NCBI RefSeq assembly: GCF_007559425.1
Contig: NZ_VMHE01000017.1
Coordinates: 1 to 50,503, forward strand
Direction of reading: 5' to 3'
Source: Allobacillus salarius
GTDB taxonomy: Bacteria; Bacillota; Bacilli; Bacillales; Alkalibacillaceae
Length of the DNA stretch: 50,503 bases
Shown here: positions 1-10,102 of the stretch, piece by piece
Layout of the letters: every line of letters starts with the position of its first letter
Position numbering within the stretch: position 1 is the stretch's first letter
Made by a program: the position numbers and the translations under genes
Notes under the pieces: generated by a model
What the model was told of the DNA's origin: nothing
Seen by the model: only the letters and a program-made list of their open reading frames with translations
Databases searched by the model: none

Positions 1-2335
1 GTTTCGTTGTTTACTCTGAGGATACCCTACCTCTTTTTTTGTCTTCAAGAGTTTTACACAAACTATTGTACGTCATCGACAACTTTGCATGAAGCTTTAA
101 ATCACTTGCTATCCCCCTTTCAAAAATATCACCATATGATAAAACTATCGTTATATTTTCATCTTTATATTTAATATTATACTCTTCGGCTATATGCTTT
201 CCATATATTAAATCAACAGGGTTCTTCTTAAATTTATCTGCTTCTGGGAAAAAATATGAGGCTGGGTTAAATATTATATCTATTTCATCACCAGTTATTT
301 GGATTTCATTAATAGCTTTACTTTGGATCAATAATACATAGTACAGAATGTTCAATCGAATAGCTCTATCTCCTGTAAACGAAACGTCTTTTACAAATGC
401 ATACGACTTTTTATAAATAGTTGAAGTAAATTCAATCATGAAATTTTTCATTTTGATAACATCTAAAAAATTAAAATTTTCCTTTTGATCTTTTGGGATA
501 AGAATCATTGAATTACCTTTTCTATAATAAGCACAATCAATATCTTGAAATTTTATATAATTTAATTCCATGTAATCCTCCTATCAATCATTAAATCACT
601 TCACAAACAAAAACTAATGGATACTTATTTCCTTTTTCCCCTTCTATTATTTTCATAGTATTATAAAAGTGAGAGGAGGACAAACATGACAACAGGAATA
701 AAAAGAGTGGCAATTTACGCTCGCGTAAGTACCGAAGAACAAGCAAAGGAAGGTTTCAGTATAGCCGCACAGCTTCAAACTCTCCGGCAATATGCTCAAA
801 TCTATAACTGGGAGGTAATAGATGAATACGTTGATGAGGGAATCAGCGGTAAATCAGTTAAAGGGCGACCAGAAATGAAAAGATTAATTAAAGATGTGGA
901 AAAAGAAAAATTTGATGCTGTTCTAGTTTGGAAAATTTCTCGACTTTCACGAAATATGCTGGACACACTCATGATTCTAGATAAGTTTGAAAAATACAAT
1001 GTGAAATTTATTTCCTACTCGGAGAACTTCGATACCAGTAGTCCTATCGGTCGTCTAGTACTTCAAATAATGGCTTCCATTGCTGAAATGGAACGTAATA
1101 CTTTATCCGAAAATGTAAAACTAGGAATGAAACAACGTGCGTTAGAGGGTGAGTGGAACGGTGGAACTGTATTTGGCTATGACACAGTTGAGAAAAAACT
1201 TATTATTAACCAAAAGGAGGCCGAAATTGTAAAGTTAATTTTCGAAATGTATGCGGGCGGAAAAGGCTTAAAGGCTATTGCAAATTATCTAAATAAAGCT
1301 GGACATCGCACCAAAAAGGGCCGATATTTCTCCATAAATGGCATCGCAACTATTCTTGATAACGTTATCTATAATGGTAAAATTAGTTGGTTAAAAGTAG
1401 AGAATTGGGATACTAAACGTAGAAAAGGGAAAAATCCAAATCCCATCATTGTAGAAGGGAAACATGAAGCTATTATTTCAGATGAATTATGGAACGTTGT
1501 ACAGGCGCGAAGGAAAAGTAAATCATTTAAGCAACGCCAATCAAACGAACCATTTTTAATAAGTCAGCTTTTACGTTGTCCTGATTGTGGTCAAGGAATG
1601 GTGCCATCAATAACAACTTATACACGAAAAGATGGGACGAAACGAAAACATCGTTATTATGTCTGTAGCGATTTTCATAATAAAGGATCTGCTGCTTGTA
1701 AAGCTAATTCCATTAAAGCATATGAAGCAGAAGATACAGTTATTAAAAGGATCCAACAATTTTGTTCTAATAAGAAAAAACTTTATAAGACACTAACAGA
1801 AATAAGTTCAACTTCTGCCCATGCGATAAAACGGCTTAATATAGAACTAGAAGAGATTGAAAAACAACTAAAGGAAATAGAACAATTACAAGCAAAGTAT
1901 ATGGAAGCCTTTGAGAAAAACACTCTCCCAATAGATATTCTGCAAGAAAGATTACAAAAGGTTTCCGATGATAAAAGGGGGTTCGAACAAAGAAAAAATG
2001 AGGTTATAATGCAATTAGGTTCTATCGACTCAAAAGTAATTCAACCAGATTTGATTGAAAAATTACTGAAGAAATTCCTATCTGTTTACAAGAAGACAAC
2101 TAGGGAAAATCAAAAGCAATTGCTACTGTTGTTAATTGATAATATTACTATCAAACAAGATGACAAATCAAGAAGCATTAAAAATATAGAACTTGAATTT
2201 GATTTTACTGAAATGAACATTTCGAAAACCTTTACTCTAATCCACTTGTTATATCGAGAAACGGATAATGAACATACATTTTCAATACCCGCTTCCGATA
2301 AAGAATTACCTCCATATCTTCAACAATTTTTGCCT
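1..2335. mobile_element. Right end of an rlmH-integrated, SCC-like element
   Basis: The stretch left of the rlmH stop codon holds an AT-rich unknown gene and a large serine recombinase running directly up to the last codons of rlmH. In Bacillus the wal-htrC-rlmH order continues with chromosomal genes, so a site-specific recombinase abutting rlmH marks an integrated element. Staphylococcal SCC elements, mobilised by Ccr large serine recombinases, insert at this same gene end. The rlmH end here reads GAACCGTACCATAAATAG, close to the SCC attachment core recalled from the literature. The other junction is outside the window, so size and cargo are unknown, and the exact crossover near 2336 is inferred. 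Confidence 0.7.
11..571 (-). CDS. Hypothetical protein of the integrated element (186 aa)
   Basis: I do not recognise this protein. It begins with ATG preceded by a strong AGGAGG five bases upstream, so it is probably a real gene rather than a chance frame. The product looks soluble, rich in Ile, Lys, Asn and Tyr, without an obvious signal peptide, membrane segment or cysteine cluster. A hydrophobic stretch around residues 75-85 looks like a buried helix or strand. Base composition is more AT-rich than the core genes. It is divergent from the recombinase gene, with 114 bp between the two starts. It could be element cargo (defence, regulation or accessory metabolism), but nothing in the sequence decides this. 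Confidence 0.65.
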   Translation of the reverse strand: MELNYIKFQDIDCAYYRKGNSMILIPKDQKENFNFLDVIKMKNFMIEFTSTIYKKSYAFVKDVSFTGDRAIRLNILYYVLLIQSKAINEIQITGDEIDIIFNPASYFFPEADKFKKNPVDLIYGKHIAEEYNIKYKDENITIVLSYGDIFERGIASDLKLHAKLSMTYNSLCKTLEDKKRGRVSSE

Positions 2336-2440
2336 CTATTTATGGTACGGTTCCCCTCTACTAATCCTAAACCCCCGATAAACCTGCTCCAACAAAATCA
2401 GCCGCATCAACTGATGTGGAAATGTCATCTTCGAAAATGA
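686..2440 (+). CDS. Large serine recombinase (site-specific integrase)
   Basis: This 584-residue protein has the large serine integrase layout. An N-terminal resolvase domain (about 5-150) carries the nucleophile Ser15 in ARVSTEEQ and the RLSR arginines near 86-89. A recombinase domain (about 160-280) follows, then a zinc ribbon with Cys298, Cys301, Cys327 and Cys338, and a coiled coil (about 380-440). It would catalyse integration and excision of the element. GAGGAGG precedes the ATG. Residues 551-584 are encoded antisense to the last codons of rlmH, so the stop codon is supplied by the host gene. In the excised circle the C-terminus must differ. It resembles phage and SCC (Ccr-type) recombinases; the exact subfamily cannot be told by eye. 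Confidence 0.93.
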   Translation: MTTGIKRVAIYARVSTEEQAKEGFSIAAQLQTLRQYAQIYNWEVIDEYVDEGISGKSVKGRPEMKRLIKDVEKEKFDAVLVWKISRLSRNMLDTLMILDKFEKYNVKFISYSENFDTSSPIGRLVLQIMASIAEMERNTLSENVKLGMKQRALEGEWNGGTVFGYDTVEKKLIINQKEAEIVKLIFEMYAGGKGLKAIANYLNKAGHRTKKGRYFSINGIATILDNVIYNGKISWLKVENWDTKRRKGKNPNPIIVEGKHEAIISDELWNVVQARRKSKSFKQRQSNEPFLISQLLRCPDCGQGMVPSITTYTRKDGTKRKHRYYVCSDFHNKGSAACKANSIKAYEAEDTVIKRIQQFCSNKKKLYKTLTEISSTSAHAIKRLNIELEEIEKQLKEIEQLQAKYMEAFEKNTLPIDILQERLQKVSDDKRGFEQRKNEVIMQLGSIDSKVIQPDLIEKLLKKFLSVYKKTTRENQKQLLLLLIDNITIKQDDKSRSIKNIELEFDFTEMNISKTFTLIHLLYRETDNEHTFSIPASDKELPPYLQQFLPLFMVRFPSTNPKPPINLLQQNQPHQLMWKCHLRK

Positions 2441-2815
2441 GATTGCAAAGTTACTACGTTGCTGGACGGCTTCACTTATTCCCAAAGATCCACCAATCAC
2501 AAAAGCAAGCTTACTTTTTCCATGCAGCGCAAGCTCGTCCATTTTCTTTGCGAGTTGTTCGGATGAAAGCATCTTTCCTTCAATTTCTAATGTAATGACA
2601 TATGTATCTGGTGAGATTGCTTGTAGAATCCGCTCTCCCTCTTTATCTTTCACTTGTTTTTCTTCGGCTTCGCTTAGGTTTTCGGGTGCTTTTTCATCCG
2701 CAACTTCAATGATATCTACTTTGGCATAGCTACTCAGCCGCTTCAGGTATTCCTGAATTCCTTGCTTTAAATATTTTTCTTTTAACTTTCCAACAGAAAT
2801 AATTGTTATTTTCAT
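2336..2815 (-). CDS. rlmH: 23S rRNA (pseudouridine1915-N3)-methyltransferase RlmH
   Basis: RlmH methylates pseudouridine 1915 in helix 69 of 23S rRNA using S-adenosylmethionine. The 159-residue length is standard for this SPOUT-class enzyme. The protein starts [16 protein letters not shown], has the SAM-loop segment FVIGGSLG (about 105-112) and ends with the conserved RGEPYHK, so it is intact despite the integrated element at its 3' end. In B. subtilis it is yydA and lies next to the wal operon, as here. Its last 105 bp overlap, tail to tail, the end of the serine recombinase gene. Any original downstream terminator has been displaced by the element. Confidence 0.97.
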   Translation of the reverse strand: MKITIISVGKLKEKYLKQGIQEYLKRLSSYAKVDIIEVADEKAPENLSEAEEKQVKDKEGERILQAISPDTYVITLEIEGKMLSSEQLAKKMDELALHGKSKLAFVIGGSLGISEAVQQRSNFAISFSKMTFPHQLMRLILLEQVYRGFRISRGEPYHK

Positions 2816-2856
2816 TTTTCATCACCTAATTCATTATTTTTAACATGTGTAAACTT

Positions 2857-2888
2857 AAGATTAAGAGTTCTCTAATCTTTTTTATTTT
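2857..2888 (+). terminator. Probable intrinsic terminator reading rightwards
   Basis: An imperfect hairpin (AAGATTA-AGAG against CTC-TAATCTT) is followed by a run of T on the plus strand. It lies just upstream of the rlmH start, where it would stop plus-strand transcription leaving the recombinase gene and crossing rlmH antisense. It has little obvious role for the leftward genes. Confidence 0.4.
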
Positions 2889-2945
2889 ACAACTTGTTGA
2901 TAATCCGAACAATCACCTGTTTTCCTACCGTTCCAAGCTTGTGGT

Positions 2946-3203
2946 TTATTCACATGTGGATTTGGGTATATGGCGACAGTTCAGTTATTCACACTTATTC
3001 ACAACGATTTGTGGATACTCGTGCATTATGTTGTGGTTATCTGAATAAGTCTGTGGAATAGTTGAGTTATCCACAGGTTTATCAACATATTAACATATGT
3101 TCGTACGTTATTTAGTTAGTTTCGTAAAATTTTACTCAATATATGCACATCGGTTATTTTCTTATGCACACTTTGTGGATAAGTAGATTGATTTTGTGCA
3201 TAA
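2946..3203. promoter_or_regulatory. DnaA-box cluster upstream of rlmH
   Basis: The 495-bp gap between rlmH and htrC contains no gene but many DnaA-box 9-mers. Plus-strand boxes are TTATTCACA at 2946, 2985 and 2995, TTATCCACA at 3067 and TTATGCACA at 3162. Minus-strand boxes are a perfect TTATCCACA (3174-3182) and TTATGCACA (3195-3203). Degenerate boxes lie near 3010 and 3052. From memory, B. subtilis has oriC-distal DnaA-box clusters, one of them at yydA (rlmH), that titrate DnaA. This looks like its counterpart, about 35 kb from oriC. Confidence 0.8.
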
Positions 3204-3260
3204 GCGTAAAAGCGGAACATTGCATGCTTTTTCACCGTTCGTTGTTTGTCTTTCTATGAA

Positions 3261-3301
3261 AAGAAGTCCCTGCAAGGATAGACTCCTCAACAGGGACTTC
3301 T
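3261..3301 (-). terminator. Terminator of the wal operon
   Basis: Inverted repeat AGAAGTCCCTG / CAGGGACTTCT lies 10 bp beyond the htrC stop codon, followed on the minus strand by a T-rich tract. It would end the walR-htrC transcript. Confidence 0.75.
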
Positions 3302-3310
3302 GCTATTTCA

Positions 3311-4531
3311 TTAAAACTCTTGTGCGGTTAGTGTTGCTTTTGTCGTTTGTTTTTCTCCATCGCGGTAGAATGTGATTTCGATTTGTTCGCCTGCTTCTGT
3401 CTCATTGTATAGATATTTTCGTAAGTCTAATGAGTTATTGATCGGTTCACCATCGAATTCGACGATGACGTCATATTGCTCGAGCCCTGCTTGTGCAGCT
3501 GGTGTTCCATTTTCCACTTGTGCGACGACGACACCTGCTTCAACATCTTTCGGTAAGTTCAATGTGTTCTGCCAGTGATATGTCGCAATATCGCTTAAGG
3601 AATATGGTGAAATTCCGAGGAAAGCACGTGTGACTGCTCCGTCTTCTTCGAGTTGTTCGATAATTGGTGTTGCATGATCAATTGGAATCGCAAATCCTAA
3701 TCCTTCCACATTCGGGTTGGAGATTTTCATGGAGTTAATTCCTACCAATTGACCGTCTAAGTTGACGAGCGCACCACCAGAATTTCCTGGGTTAATGGCT
3801 GCGTCGGTTTGAATGGCTTCTGCTTGCCAGTCGACGACACCATTTTGGTCAAAATCAACCGGGATGAGTCGTTCTTTCCCACTAATGATTCCTTGGGTAA
3901 CGGAGCCTGCAAATTGCAGACCGAGCGGGTTCCCGATCGCAATAACGGGCTCTCCAACCTGCAAGCTTTCAGAGCTTCCAAATTCGATGGCATTGGGCAC
4001 TTTATCTGCTGGAACTCGTAATACGGCCAAGTCTGTATACATGTCACTTCCTAGCAGTTCCGCTTCAATTTGTTCCTCATTGTTCAAGACGATTTCTACA
4101 TTACTGGCTCCTTGGATGACGTGGTGGTTCGTCACGACATAGGCATAGTCACCTTCTTTTTTGTAGATGACACCAGATCCTGTACCGCCTTGTGTCCGTT
4201 GATTGCCGAATATGTTTTGATTTTGAATATTGACGACACCAACGACTGTGTTTTGTACATTGCTAACGACTTCGGTTACTTGTGATGTTACATCGACGTT
4301 GACCATTTTGCCGCTACTGTTTTCGTTCGTACTGTTACTGCCTTCTGAATTTTGTTCTTCTGTTGTGTTTTCGGAGTCATCACCAGAGCTAGCCGCGTCA
4401 TTCCCACCTGGACCAAATTCCGCTAGCAATAGCCAGGCGATCAATACACCGATAATAATTCCAATTGCGGCAGGCATCACTACACTTTTTTTGCGCCGCT
4501 TATTGTCTACATGCGAGTTATAATACCCCAT
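3311..4531 (-). CDS. htrC: HtrA-family membrane-anchored serine protease (HtrC/YyxA)
   Basis: This is a DegP/HtrA-type trypsin-like protease of 406 residues for extracytoplasmic protein quality control. It has a short basic cytoplasmic N-terminus, one membrane segment (about 18-37) and a Ser/Asn/Glu-rich linker (about 43-75). The protease domain carries catalytic His137 (TNHHVI), Asp167 (TDLAVL) and Ser251 (GNSGGA). A PDZ domain follows from about 300 ([17 protein letters not shown]). GAGGTG precedes the ATG. It overlaps the end of walJ by 14 bp and is the last gene of the wal operon, as yyxA is in B. subtilis. The exact paralogue name rests on position. Confidence 0.93.
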   Translation of the reverse strand: MGYYNSHVDNKRRKKSVVMPAAIGIIIGVLIAWLLLAEFGPGGNDAASSGDDSENTTEEQNSEGSNSTNENSSGKMVNVDVTSQVTEVVSNVQNTVVGVVNIQNQNIFGNQRTQGGTGSGVIYKKEGDYAYVVTNHHVIQGASNVEIVLNNEEQIEAELLGSDMYTDLAVLRVPADKVPNAIEFGSSESLQVGEPVIAIGNPLGLQFAGSVTQGIISGKERLIPVDFDQNGVVDWQAEAIQTDAAINPGNSGGALVNLDGQLVGINSMKISNPNVEGLGFAIPIDHATPIIEQLEEDGAVTRAFLGISPYSLSDIATYHWQNTLNLPKDVEAGVVVAQVENGTPAAQAGLEQYDVIVEFDGEPINNSLDLRKYLYNETEAGEQIEITFYRDGEKQTTKATLTAQEF

Positions 4532-5342
4532 CTGTCTTCACCTCTTCTACGATATAATCGATTGGTGTTGGCTTGGTCGGACTGGTATCTTTTAATAGTA
4601 AGTCGCCGCCAATCCGGTGACCATGACTTGTCAGTACTTCTTCTACACTCATCCGGGCCAAATCAACCATATTGTTATCTTGGCTCAAATGCCCTAAATA
4701 AATCCGCTTTGTACGATTTCCAATCACATCACACATGGCAATCGCTGCGTCTTCGTTCGACACGTGACCGAGATCGCTCAGTATCCGGCGCTTAACGTTC
4801 CACGGATACCTTCCCATTTGTAACATTCCCACATCGTGGTTCGCTTCAAACAAAAAAGCATCTGAATTTTCAATTGTCTTTTTCATGCGTTCTGATACGT
4901 AGCCTGTATCTGTAATCATCGCCACTTTGTTGTCTTCATGACGAAAGACGAAGAACATCGGATCTGCGGCATCGTGGGACACGCCATAGCTTTCGATATC
5001 AAGGTCACCGATTTGCCGGACGGAATGGATTGGAAAGTCGAACTTTTGATCAAGTGTAATTTTACCGATGGAGTTTTCCATCGCTTTCCACGTTTTTTCA
5101 TTCGCATAAATCGGCAAATCGTATTTTCTTGCGGCAATACCGAGCCCTTTGATATGATCACTATGTTCATGGGTGACAAGAATTCCATCTATTTCTGTTG
5201 GGTCCACACCGACTTCTTCCAAGCTACTCGTCAATTTCTTTCCGCTTAAGCCAGCGTCAACTAATAACTTGGTTTGATCGGTTCCTATATAAAAAGCATT
5301 CCCCGTACTCCCGGACGCCAGTACACTAAAATGTAAACTCAT
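4518..5342 (-). CDS. walJ: Metallo-beta-lactamase-fold hydrolase WalJ (YycJ)
   Basis: WalJ is a metal-dependent hydrolase of the metallo-beta-lactamase fold, linked in Bacillus and Streptococcus to coordination of cell-wall metabolism or division with replication. The 274-residue protein shows the metal-binding motif HEHSDH with His58, His60, Asp62 and His63, and an N-terminal [15 protein letters not shown] typical of YycJ. The start ATG overlaps the walI stop by 4 bp, a sign of translational coupling. The substrate is not established from sequence; DNA 5'-exonuclease activity has been reported for relatives, as I recall. Confidence 0.94.
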   Translation of the reverse strand: MSLHFSVLASGSTGNAFYIGTDQTKLLVDAGLSGKKLTSSLEEVGVDPTEIDGILVTHEHSDHIKGLGIAARKYDLPIYANEKTWKAMENSIGKITLDQKFDFPIHSVRQIGDLDIESYGVSHDAADPMFFVFRHEDNKVAMITDTGYVSERMKKTIENSDAFLFEANHDVGMLQMGRYPWNVKRRILSDLGHVSNEDAAIAMCDVIGNRTKRIYLGHLSQDNNMVDLARMSVEEVLTSHGHRIGGDLLLKDTSPTKPTPIDYIVEEVKTDGVL

Positions 5343-6217
5343 TCTTCCTCATCACTCCGTATGTGTGTTTCTAGTTGTTGTTCTAATGTTGATTCGATCT
5401 CTTGCATATACATGTTTTCATCTGTTGGAATCGTTTGTCCTTCCATCGCATTCACAAAGGCATAACGCTCTCCATCATTGATTTCAATCATCCATGTCGG
5501 TGTAAAGACTTGTTCTTCTTGTTCTTCACCTTTAAGCGCTAAGAGGGAATGATAAGCGAGCTTCATGTCTGATATATGATCTTCTGGTCGTAACACTTCA
5601 TTTGAGTTAAAAACGGATTCAATAGCGTTCATCGGGTCGACGACGGTCTGTGGATCCCCTTGTACTCTTACTTCATTCAACAACGTTTGGTAGTAAGAGA
5701 CCGCTTCTTGTTCTTCGTTCAGCTTCACATATAGGACGCCCGCTTTATTGAACAAGACGGTTCGATCATTTTGCTTCTGAAAAAATAATAACACATTTTT
5801 CTCTTCATCATACTTCCAAAGCTCATAGATGTCGTCGTAAATGACATACTCGGATAACGTTTCCATGACGGTTGTTGATTCATCATCCAATCCAACTGGA
5901 ACTGGCTTGATGAATTCACTGACGATTGTTTGATTATTGATGATCGCAATGTTTTGGTTCGCTAGCGACTCCTCAAGCGTTTCTTTATCGTCCTCTGACA
6001 ATAGATAACGTTCTGCTGATACATAGGATGCTTTCATTCCGCTTTCCGGTAACTCACCGATTGTTATATCCTCGGCAGCCAGTCCGTCTTCAAAGGTTGT
6101 CTGTGATAATGTTTCCAAATTCGTTTCATCGATTTTCTCCAGCAACTGCTGAGCTAAGAAGAAATTTAAGATCAAGAAGGCGATGATGAACAACGTTTTG
6201 ACAGAACCCCATTTCAT
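5339..6217 (-). CDS. walI: WalRK accessory regulator WalI (YycI)
   Basis: WalI is a single-pass membrane protein that, with WalH, forms a complex with the WalK sensor kinase and modulates its activity in the membrane. The 292-residue product has an N-terminal membrane anchor (about 6-24) and a long extracytoplasmic domain ending in a charged tail. Sequence in this family is poorly conserved. Identification rests on size, topology, the YycI-like start [18 protein letters not shown] and position between walH and walJ. It overlaps walH by 1 bp and walJ by 4 bp. Confidence 0.93.
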   Translation of the reverse strand: MKWGSVKTLFIIAFLILNFFLAQQLLEKIDETNLETLSQTTFEDGLAAEDITIGELPESGMKASYVSAERYLLSEDDKETLEESLANQNIAIINNQTIVSEFIKPVPVGLDDESTTVMETLSEYVIYDDIYELWKYDEEKNVLLFFQKQNDRTVLFNKAGVLYVKLNEEQEAVSYYQTLLNEVRVQGDPQTVVDPMNAIESVFNSNEVLRPEDHISDMKLAYHSLLALKGEEQEEQVFTPTWMIEINDGERYAFVNAMEGQTIPTDENMYMQEIESTLEQQLETHIRSDEEE

Positions 6218-7551
6218 TATTCATCACCCCTTGCGTGTAAATAGTTCTCAAAGAAGCTCATCGGTTCCCACGTACCGTTATATTTAATATGCCAACTCGG
6301 CTTTAAATACATCGCATTTGATGTATCACTAATCGTTTTCACTTCATATCCGATTCGCATATCTGTGATGGACTTCAAATGAAACTGATCTGAATATTGC
6401 TGGAAAAATTGATAAACAGATAGACCAGAACGGACGGATTCCATTTGTTCTTGACTTTGAAAATTCGTGCTTGTCCAGAATAGCGGCCGTTCAAACTGAT
6501 AAATGCGGTTATCTCGCCATGTTTGTCGAATCATCGTATGCCCTTCTGTATCAAATAACGGTAAACCGTCATAATACATGCGGTAGGCAATTTTGTTGCT
6601 ATGATCATTTACTGAATCCAAATAAAACGTATCGGTCCATCCCGAATGATCGTTCGTAAAGGCGATACTACGATTTATGAGATCATACCGTGTCATTTTT
6701 GGTGCGTTTGTTGAAAATGGATTTACAAATTCCATCGCTTTTTCGTTCTGTAGCACACGTTTAATCGTCAATGCTCGTGAACCATCTGTATAATAACTTT
6801 CTTCATTGGAGTTTCCATTCGGCACTTGTCTTCGTACCATTGTCGGGTTACTGAATAAATTATTGATCAAAGGTTGGATATCATAAATCTCTTCTGTCAA
6901 TATCGTATAACCTGGTACATTCAGTCGTTCCACTGGTAGATAAAGTGTCGTTTCTTCATTAATGTCATAGGAGCCTAATGCGACATTATTCTCATGATTA
7001 ATGAGTTGTTCGATTTCATTATACACAGACGTCGATTGAATCTCTGCATTTAAAGAGCCATCATATTCATCCGAAGCGAATGTTACGCGGACTGTTTCGT
7101 TATTATTTTGCGAAAGTTGGTAATAAACCTTATTGAACGTTTGATTCCATAGGTTTTCCGTTTCATTCACATTCAATAGCTGGACGATATACGCTAGCGG
7201 AATTTCTTCTGGAAATACCACTTCCATATTTCTTGACCAAATCGATACGTCATCACTTACAAACGGTTCGACCTCAGTAAATGGCCACTCTTTAATTGTT
7301 TTAAATAATTGCTCCATGCCTTGATAATCCGGCAGCTGGCTATGCTCGTGGAGATTATGAAAATAAATTTGTTTTGGATAAATTACGTCATCGATTTGTC
7401 TTGTCTCACCTTCTTGTAACCGCGTTTCATCTAAGTATGTTGGTTCACCAAGTTCTTCGTATGCCGGTTGATAATTCCATAAAGCCAGCGTCAGGAGCAA
7501 GCTTGATGCGACAAGTATGAATAAAATGACTGATTTAATATTTTCGATCAT
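6217..7551 (-). CDS. walH: WalRK accessory regulator WalH (YycH)
   Basis: WalH is a membrane-anchored extracytoplasmic protein that restrains or tunes WalK signalling together with WalI. The 444-residue protein has one N-terminal transmembrane helix (about 7-25) followed by a large extracellular region of the YycH fold. The gene overlaps walK by 4 bp upstream and walI by 1 bp downstream, so the wal genes are tightly coupled. Its length fits B. subtilis YycH (about 455). The ribosome binding site is weak (GGGGGCGG), consistent with translation coupled to walK. Confidence 0.94.
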   Translation of the reverse strand: MIENIKSVILFILVASSLLLTLALWNYQPAYEELGEPTYLDETRLQEGETRQIDDVIYPKQIYFHNLHEHSQLPDYQGMEQLFKTIKEWPFTEVEPFVSDDVSIWSRNMEVVFPEEIPLAYIVQLLNVNETENLWNQTFNKVYYQLSQNNNETVRVTFASDEYDGSLNAEIQSTSVYNEIEQLINHENNVALGSYDINEETTLYLPVERLNVPGYTILTEEIYDIQPLINNLFSNPTMVRRQVPNGNSNEESYYTDGSRALTIKRVLQNEKAMEFVNPFSTNAPKMTRYDLINRSIAFTNDHSGWTDTFYLDSVNDHSNKIAYRMYYDGLPLFDTEGHTMIRQTWRDNRIYQFERPLFWTSTNFQSQEQMESVRSGLSVYQFFQQYSDQFHLKSITDMRIGYEVKTISDTSNAMYLKPSWHIKYNGTWEPMSFFENYLHARGDE

Positions 7552-9392
7552 GATTGCCGCCCCCGTTTCTTTCTCATTAACGGCAAACTAAAATGAATAG
7601 TCGTTCCTTTTCCTTCGACACTTGATGCCCAAATTTGCCCATCATGTGCTTCCAGTAGTTCTCTGGAAATGGCCAGGCCGAGTCCAGTACCACCTAACTT
7701 TCTCGTTCTTGCTTTATCGACTCGGTAGAAACGTTCAAAAATTTGTTCCAAGTTTTCTTGAGGTATTCCCATACCTTGGTCAGAAATTTTTGTAATGACT
7801 TGGTTTTTCTCTTGCAGGACTTCGACTTTAATCGTCCCGCCTTCTGGTGAATATTTAATCGCATTGGAAATGATATTATCGATGACTTGTGTCAATTTAT
7901 CAGTATCAATCCAAACTTCTAGTCGTTTGTTAGGCAGCACGCGTCTTATTTCCAATTCTTCTTTTAAGTTCAGTTCGAATCGGTCGACAATCGCACTTAT
8001 GAACTCAATAAATTCCACGCGCTTTTTATGAACGTGGTAATCTTTATTGTCCATTTTCGATAATTGCAGCAAGTCGTTAACGAGACGAATCATTCGCTCG
8101 GTCTCATTTTGTGTGACATTGAGGAACTTAGGTGCAATTTCTTCATTTTTTAATGTAGACTCATCGCTTAACGCTTCAAGATAGCTCCGCATCGTCGTTA
8201 ACGGTGTACGAAGTTCATGAGATACGTTTGCGACAAACTCGCGTCGTTCCCTTTCAATCTTCTCTTGTTCAGTTACATCACTTAAGACCGTTAAGAAACC
8301 ATTCATTTCCCCATTTTCATCTTCAATGACGGAGAAGTTCGCTTTTAACAATAGATCTTGATCATTTTCAGAGAAATCGATGATCAGACTGTTTTCGTCT
8401 TTGATTTCAAAGAGATCGGAATAATGTTCATCCATTCCTAACACCGTCAATAAAGGCTTCCCGTGTAACTCGTTATAGTCTTTTCGCATTAATTTCATCG
8501 CGGGTTCGTTCAATAACGTAACGTCACCTTTTTTATCTGTCGCAATAACCCCGTCCGTCATGTTTCGTAGGACAGAGGAAAGCTTCTTTCGTTCGCCTTC
8601 AGTTGCAGCGTAAGAAAGCCTTAATTTATCATTCAAGTCGTTGAATGTAACAGCAAGCTGCCCGATTTCATCCGTTCCGTATACATTAACCTTTTGCGAA
8701 AAGTTACCGGTTGCCATTACTTGTGCCTGCCGTTTCATCTCAGAAATCGGTCTTGTAATGGTTTGTGCAACCAAAATCCCAAGCAAAGCAGATACTGTAA
8801 TGGCTAGTATGGTTCCGTTGGCGAAGATTCGGTTAATGTCTTCCATTTGATCGTAAACGCCTTCAATCGAGGCTTGTAAATAGAGTGCACCGACGATCTC
8901 TTGATCCGTATTCGAATAGATCGGTTTTGATATGACCAACGTTCGGTGACCCGTTTCCTTGTTAAATAAAATATTCTCTTCACGGTTTCCTGCAGATAAC
9001 GCACGTAAAATCCTCAGCTCCGTCGTCCGCTTCCCGACATTCGTTCGGTCGAATTGAGCTGTCGTTCCAAGTACCCGGCTATTATTGTCTACGACCCGAA
9101 CTTCCGTAAAATCGTCAGAATCAAAGGAATCGAAGTCGTAGATAATGGCACGAATATCATTGGAAAGCGGCGTATCGTTCTCCGTCCGTTCCTCCGCAAA
9201 AGCTTGTTCAAGGTTAAATGTGAGAAGCTGCACACGGTCATTCACGGATTCCGTAAAGTTTTCAAGTAGCTGTGTTTCCAATTGACGGGCAAAATAAGCC
9301 CCGATAATCTGAATCGCAATTAAGATCAATAAAATATAAATTAAAATAAATTTTAGTCGAATTGATTTGAAGACTCCTAAAACTTTACTCAT
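7548..9392 (-). CDS. walK: Essential cell-wall sensor histidine kinase WalK (YycG)
   Basis: WalK senses cell-wall status and phosphorylates WalR. The 614-residue protein has TM1 (about 13-33), an extracytoplasmic sensor domain (34-187) and TM2 (about 191-212). These are followed by HAMP (about 213-265), PAS (about 270-375), a HisKA domain with phospho-acceptor His392 in VSHELRTPL, and HATPase motifs NAIKYS, DQGMGIP and GTGLGLA. AGGAG precedes the ATG and lies in the end of walR, only 5 bp away. All catalytic motifs are present and the length matches B. subtilis WalK (611). Confidence 0.98.
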   Translation of the reverse strand: MSKVLGVFKSIRLKFILIYILLILIAIQIIGAYFARQLETQLLENFTESVNDRVQLLTFNLEQAFAEERTENDTPLSNDIRAIIYDFDSFDSDDFTEVRVVDNNSRVLGTTAQFDRTNVGKRTTELRILRALSAGNREENILFNKETGHRTLVISKPIYSNTDQEIVGALYLQASIEGVYDQMEDINRIFANGTILAITVSALLGILVAQTITRPISEMKRQAQVMATGNFSQKVNVYGTDEIGQLAVTFNDLNDKLRLSYAATEGERKKLSSVLRNMTDGVIATDKKGDVTLLNEPAMKLMRKDYNELHGKPLLTVLGMDEHYSDLFEIKDENSLIIDFSENDQDLLLKANFSVIEDENGEMNGFLTVLSDVTEQEKIERERREFVANVSHELRTPLTTMRSYLEALSDESTLKNEEIAPKFLNVTQNETERMIRLVNDLLQLSKMDNKDYHVHKKRVEFIEFISAIVDRFELNLKEELEIRRVLPNKRLEVWIDTDKLTQVIDNIISNAIKYSPEGGTIKVEVLQEKNQVITKISDQGMGIPQENLEQIFERFYRVDKARTRKLGGTGLGLAISRELLEAHDGQIWASSVEGKGTTIHFSLPLMRKKRGRQS

Positions 9393-9397
9393 CCAAT

Positions 9398-10102
9398 CTA
9401 CTCCTGCTCAGGATTTCTCAAGTAATAACCTACTCCTCTCCTCGTTACAATCCAGTTAGGGTTACTTGGATTTTCTTCGATTTTCTCCCGTAAACGTCGT
9501 ACGGTAACATCGACCGTTCGGACATCTCCAAAGTAATCATAGCCCCATACGGTCTCCAACAAGTGTTCACGTGTCATTACTTGTTCGATATGTTTTGCTA
9601 AATAGAGAAGCAATTCAAATTCACGGTGCGTCAAATCGACGGGTTCCCCGTTTCTCGTAACCGAGTAGTTTTCCCGGTTGATTTCAAGGCCACCAATTTT
9701 AATATTGGATAAGCCAGAGCTTGTACCATTATCTTCACTTGTCGAACGGCGCAAGTTCGCTTTCACTCGAGCGATTAATTCTCGGTTGCTGAAAGGCTTT
9801 GTGACGTAATCATCCGCTCCGAGCTCCAAGCCTAATACTTTGTCGATCTCGGAATCTTTTGCCGTCAGCATAATAATCGGCATCTGATAATCTTTACGAA
9901 TTTCACGACAAACTTCCATGCCATCTTTCTCCGGAAGCATAATATCAAGAAGCACTAAGTCGGGCTCCTCTGTTCTGACGAGATCGATTGCTTCATTTCC
10001 GTCATAGGCGACGAACACATCATAACCTTCTTTGTCTAAGTTGAACTCAAGTATATCTGCAATTGGTTTTTCATCATCTACTACTAAAATTTTTGTTTTC
10101 AT
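9398..10102 (-). CDS. walR: Essential response regulator WalR (YycF)
   Basis: WalR controls genes for peptidoglycan hydrolases and their inhibitors. It has an N-terminal receiver domain with acidic pocket DD (9-10), phospho-acceptor Asp53 and Lys102, and an OmpR-type winged helix C-terminal domain (about 132-232). I place the start at the internal ATG giving [11 protein letters not shown] (234 residues, standard length), because GGTGG stands seven bases before it. An upstream in-frame ATG at 10126 has only a weak A-rich site. It heads the walR-K-H-I-J-htrC operon. Confidence 0.97.
   Translation of the reverse strand: MKTKILVVDDEKPIADILEFNLDKEGYDVFVAYDGNEAIDLVRTEEPDLVLLDIMLPEKDGMEVCREIRKDYQMPIIMLTAKDSEIDKVLGLELGADDYVTKPFSNRELIARVKANLRRSTSEDNGTSSGLSNIKIGGLEINRENYSVTRNGEPVDLTHREFELLLYLAKHIEQVMTREHLLETVWGYDYFGDVRTVDVTVRRLREKIEENPSNPNWIVTRRGVGYYLRNPEQE

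Noticed and set aside
172..600. A toxin-antitoxin or restriction role for the element's 186-residue gene
   Set aside because: No motif, partner gene or fold visible by eye supports such a function, so it is left unassigned.
802..999. Minus-strand frame inside the recombinase gene
   Set aside because: It is a shadow of a well-supported coding sequence, without its own start signals.
2845..3048. Short plus-strand open frame between rlmH and htrC
   Set aside because: No ribosome binding site or family; the sequence is explained by AT-rich DNA with DnaA boxes.
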